A stretch of DNA of 64,000 nt from UBA11222 sp030652895 (GTDB lineage Bacteria; Pseudomonadota; Alphaproteobacteria; UBA11222): contig JBBQCS010000006.1 in the NCBI GenBank assembly GCA_038318895.1, positions 4,056 to 68,055 on the forward strand, read 5' to 3'. Made by a program: the position numbers and the translations under genes. The notes under the pieces are model-generated. The model was not told the origin of the DNA and searched no databases. It saw nothing but the letters and a program-made list of their open reading frames with translations. How positions within the stretch are numbered: the first letter of the stretch is position 1; the number at the start of each line of letters is the position of its first letter. Of the stretch, positions 62,789 through 64,000 are shown piece after piece.

Positions 62789-63208
62789 ATGACTAGAGAA
62801 TCCGACAACAAGGGCTCGCGCAAAAAAGCATCTTCTTCTGTTGGGAAGGTGCTACGGACCCCTACGAGCAAGGCAGCTTCTGCGGCTGCGAAAGTGCTAA
62901 GTAACCCTAAGTCGAGCAAGGATGCAAAATCGGCGGCGGGTTCGGCTCTGACACAGCGTCCGAATAAAAAGACGGTTCAGATTCTAATTCGTAATGTTGA
63001 TGCGGCAGTGATCGTAAAACTCCGGAGTCGCGCCGCTGAATCCGGCACATCCCTCGAAGAAGAGGCGCGGCGCGCGCTTGCCGCCGCCGCCGGGTTAACG
63101 CGCGGGGCGGCGCTGGCGCGGCTGGATGACGTGCGGGCGCAGATCGGGCGGATTGAAGGCCCTTCGACATTGGAAGATCTACGCCGCGACCGCGCGCGCG
63201 ATGGATAA
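62789..63208 (+). CDS. Ribbon-helix-helix antitoxin (FitA/VapB type) with extra N-terminal module
   Basis: A 139-residue protein, about 60 residues longer than usual FitA-type antitoxins. Residues 62-100 (TVQILIRNVDAAVIVKLRSR, then SLEEEARRALAAA) form the DNA-binding ribbon-helix-helix, and 101-139 form the toxin-binding tail. Residues 1-61 are Lys/Ser/Ala-rich; 33-61 are identical to the 46-residue protein, and 19-32 look like a partial extra copy (GKVLRTPTSKAASAA). The first half is AT-richer than the second, so the gene looks like a fusion. No clear ribosome site at the ATG; starting at an internal codon near 62972 would give a normal-length antitoxin but no good start is seen there. Confidence 0.8.
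   Translation: MTRESDNKGSRKKASSSVGKVLRTPTSKAASAAAKVLSNPKSSKDAKSAAGSALTQRPNKKTVQILIRNVDAAVIVKLRSRAAESGTSLEEEARRALAAAAGLTRGAALARLDDVRAQIGRIEGPSTLEDLRRDRARDG
62885..62971 (+). repeat. module copy 2 (29 codons) inside the antitoxin gene
   Basis: Partner of 62148-62234; same 29 residues, 11 synonymous base differences, opposite strand. Confidence 0.9.
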
Positions 63209-63217
63209 GCCTCCGTC

Positions 63218-63631
63218 ATGCCCCTGATTGTGGACGCGAGTGTGGTTCTGAAATGGGTCATAGAGGAAGATGGCACGGACATTGCCCGCGCATTGCTTGC
63301 AGACGAGGCGCTGGCGGCGCCGGACCTGTTGTTTATCGAATGCGCCAATGTGCTGTGGGTAAAGGCGCGGCGCGGTAATCTTTCCGTTGCGAACGCCAAA
63401 GCGGCCTATGCGGCCATTGAGGCGGCCCCCATCCGCCCCATTCCCGTGCATCTGTATGCGGCCGCTGCGCAAAGCATCGCCTTTGATCTTGATCAGACTC
63501 CTTATGACAGTCTTTACTTGGCGATTGCATTGGCCGAGCGCGCGACGCTGGTAAGCGCCGATGTGGCGTTTGCCAACGCCGCGCTGGCGCATCCGTTATA
63601 TCGCGCTTCGGTCAGGCTCCTAGGGAAATAG
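63218..63631 (+). CDS. vapC: Type II toxin, PIN domain ribonuclease VapC
   Basis: A 137-residue PIN nuclease: Asp6 in LIVDASVVLKWV, Glu in LLFIECANVLWVKARR, Asp in QTPYDSLYLAIALAE and Asp in TLVSADVAFANAAL make up the metal site. Nine bases after the antitoxin gene. GC-rich like the second half of the antitoxin gene, unlike the AT-rich upstream part. Second VapC in the window; the two are different subfamilies. Confidence 0.92.
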   Translation: MPLIVDASVVLKWVIEEDGTDIARALLADEALAAPDLLFIECANVLWVKARRGNLSVANAKAAYAAIEAAPIRPIPVHLYAAAAQSIAFDLDQTPYDSLYLAIALAERATLVSADVAFANAALAHPLYRASVRLLGK

Positions 63632-63702
63632 CTAGGCGCCGTCTTGACGGCAACTTTGCGCATCTTCTTGCGGCGGCTTTCAAAGCGGGTTAGGCAGGAT
63701 GC

Positions 63703-64000
63703 ATGACAAAACAGCCTGACATAACAGACATCACGGAACTGGCCGGGCGCGTAATCGCGGGCGACCGGCGCGCTTTGGCGCGGGCGATTACGCTGATCGA
63801 ATCGCGGCGGCCCGCCGACCGGCCCAGGGCGGGGGCGTTGCTGCGGTTGTTGCTGCCCGCTACCGGCAAGGCGGTCCGGCTGGGGTTTTCCGGCGCGCCG
63901 GGGGTGGGCAAGTCCAGCTTTATCGAGACCTTCGGCACCTTTGTGACCAAACGCGGGTTGAAGGTCGCCGTGCTGGCGGTTGATCCCTCGTCCACGCGTT
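63703..64000 (+). CDS. meaB: Methylmalonyl-CoA mutase-associated GTPase MeaB, N-terminal part
   Basis: G3E GTPase that protects and loads B12-dependent acyl-CoA mutases. Cut by the right edge after 99 residues. Start ATG with AGGA upstream; LAGRVIAGDRRALARAITLI and RLGFSGAPGVGKSSFIETFG (Walker A) and VAVLAVDPSSTR are typical. With the mesaconyl-CoA hydratase gene it points to methylmalonyl/ethylmalonyl-CoA metabolism. Confidence 0.93.
   Translation, partial: MTKQPDITDITELAGRVIAGDRRALARAITLIESRRPADRPRAGALLRLLLPATGKAVRLGFSGAPGVGKSSFIETFGTFVTKRGLKVAVLAVDPSSTR

Overview
The window looks like a chromosomal segment of an alphaproteobacterium of moderately high GC content. The support is gene order and content: the tig-clpP-clpX-lon cluster, a long rpsB-tsf-pyrH-frr-uppS-cdsA-dxr-rseP-bamA-skp-lpxD-fabZ-lpxA block, sdhCDAB beside a mesaconyl-CoA hydratase of the ethylmalonyl-CoA-pathway type, an LPS-type outer membrane, and meaB. 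A Rhodospirillales-like lineage is my inference, not something the sequence proves. I see no rRNA, CRISPR array, insertion sequence or prophage. Two tRNA genes are present: Arg(ACG) and Leu(TAG).

Layout. 1-5.4 kb: protein quality control on the minus strand (trigger factor, ClpP, ClpX and a Lon cut by the left edge). 5.9-7.4 kb: a SulP anion transporter. 7.5-21.2 kb: mixed genes (tRNA-Arg, an OmpA-like lipoprotein, an LLM oxidoreductase, a P1 peptidase, gamma-glutamyltransferase, a histidine kinase-tam-glucokinase operon, an O-antigen-ligase-like protein, a DUF971/Trm112/Lon-N/YbbN operon and a formylglycine-enzyme-like exported protein). 21.5-30.3 kb: a double cold-shock protein, a family-2 glycosyltransferase, tRNA-Leu, NAD(P)HX repair, a SixA-like phosphatase, a Phd/VapC toxin-antitoxin pair, a membrane TPR protein with 43-residue repeats, and an aminotransferase. 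30.4-46.5 kb: envelope, lipid A, isoprenoid and translation genes, then dnaE.

46.7-51.3 kb: mesaconyl-CoA hydratase and succinate dehydrogenase on the plus strand. 51.3-59.8 kb: nine closely packed minus-strand genes starting with mtnP-apt-mtnA-class II aldolase (salvage of methylthioadenosine) and running into an HDAC-like hydrolase, xseB, ispA, dxs and an RNA methyltransferase. S-adenosylmethionine by-product salvage and isoprenoid precursor synthesis therefore appear to share one transcript. 59.9-62.0 kb: a coupled trio (dehydrogenase, zinc ribbon, His-rich-tailed DMT transporter).

The most unusual part is 62.1-63.6 kb. Two divergent small-gene pairs flank an AT-rich intergenic region. 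On the left are an 81-residue protein of unknown family and a 46-residue Lys/Ser/Ala-rich protein. On the right are a FitA/VapB-type antitoxin and a VapC toxin. The antitoxin carries at its N-terminus a 29-residue segment identical to the C-terminal 29 residues of the 46-residue protein, yet the two DNA copies differ at 11 synonymous positions. This suggests a conserved peptide module shared by both pairs. The window ends inside meaB.
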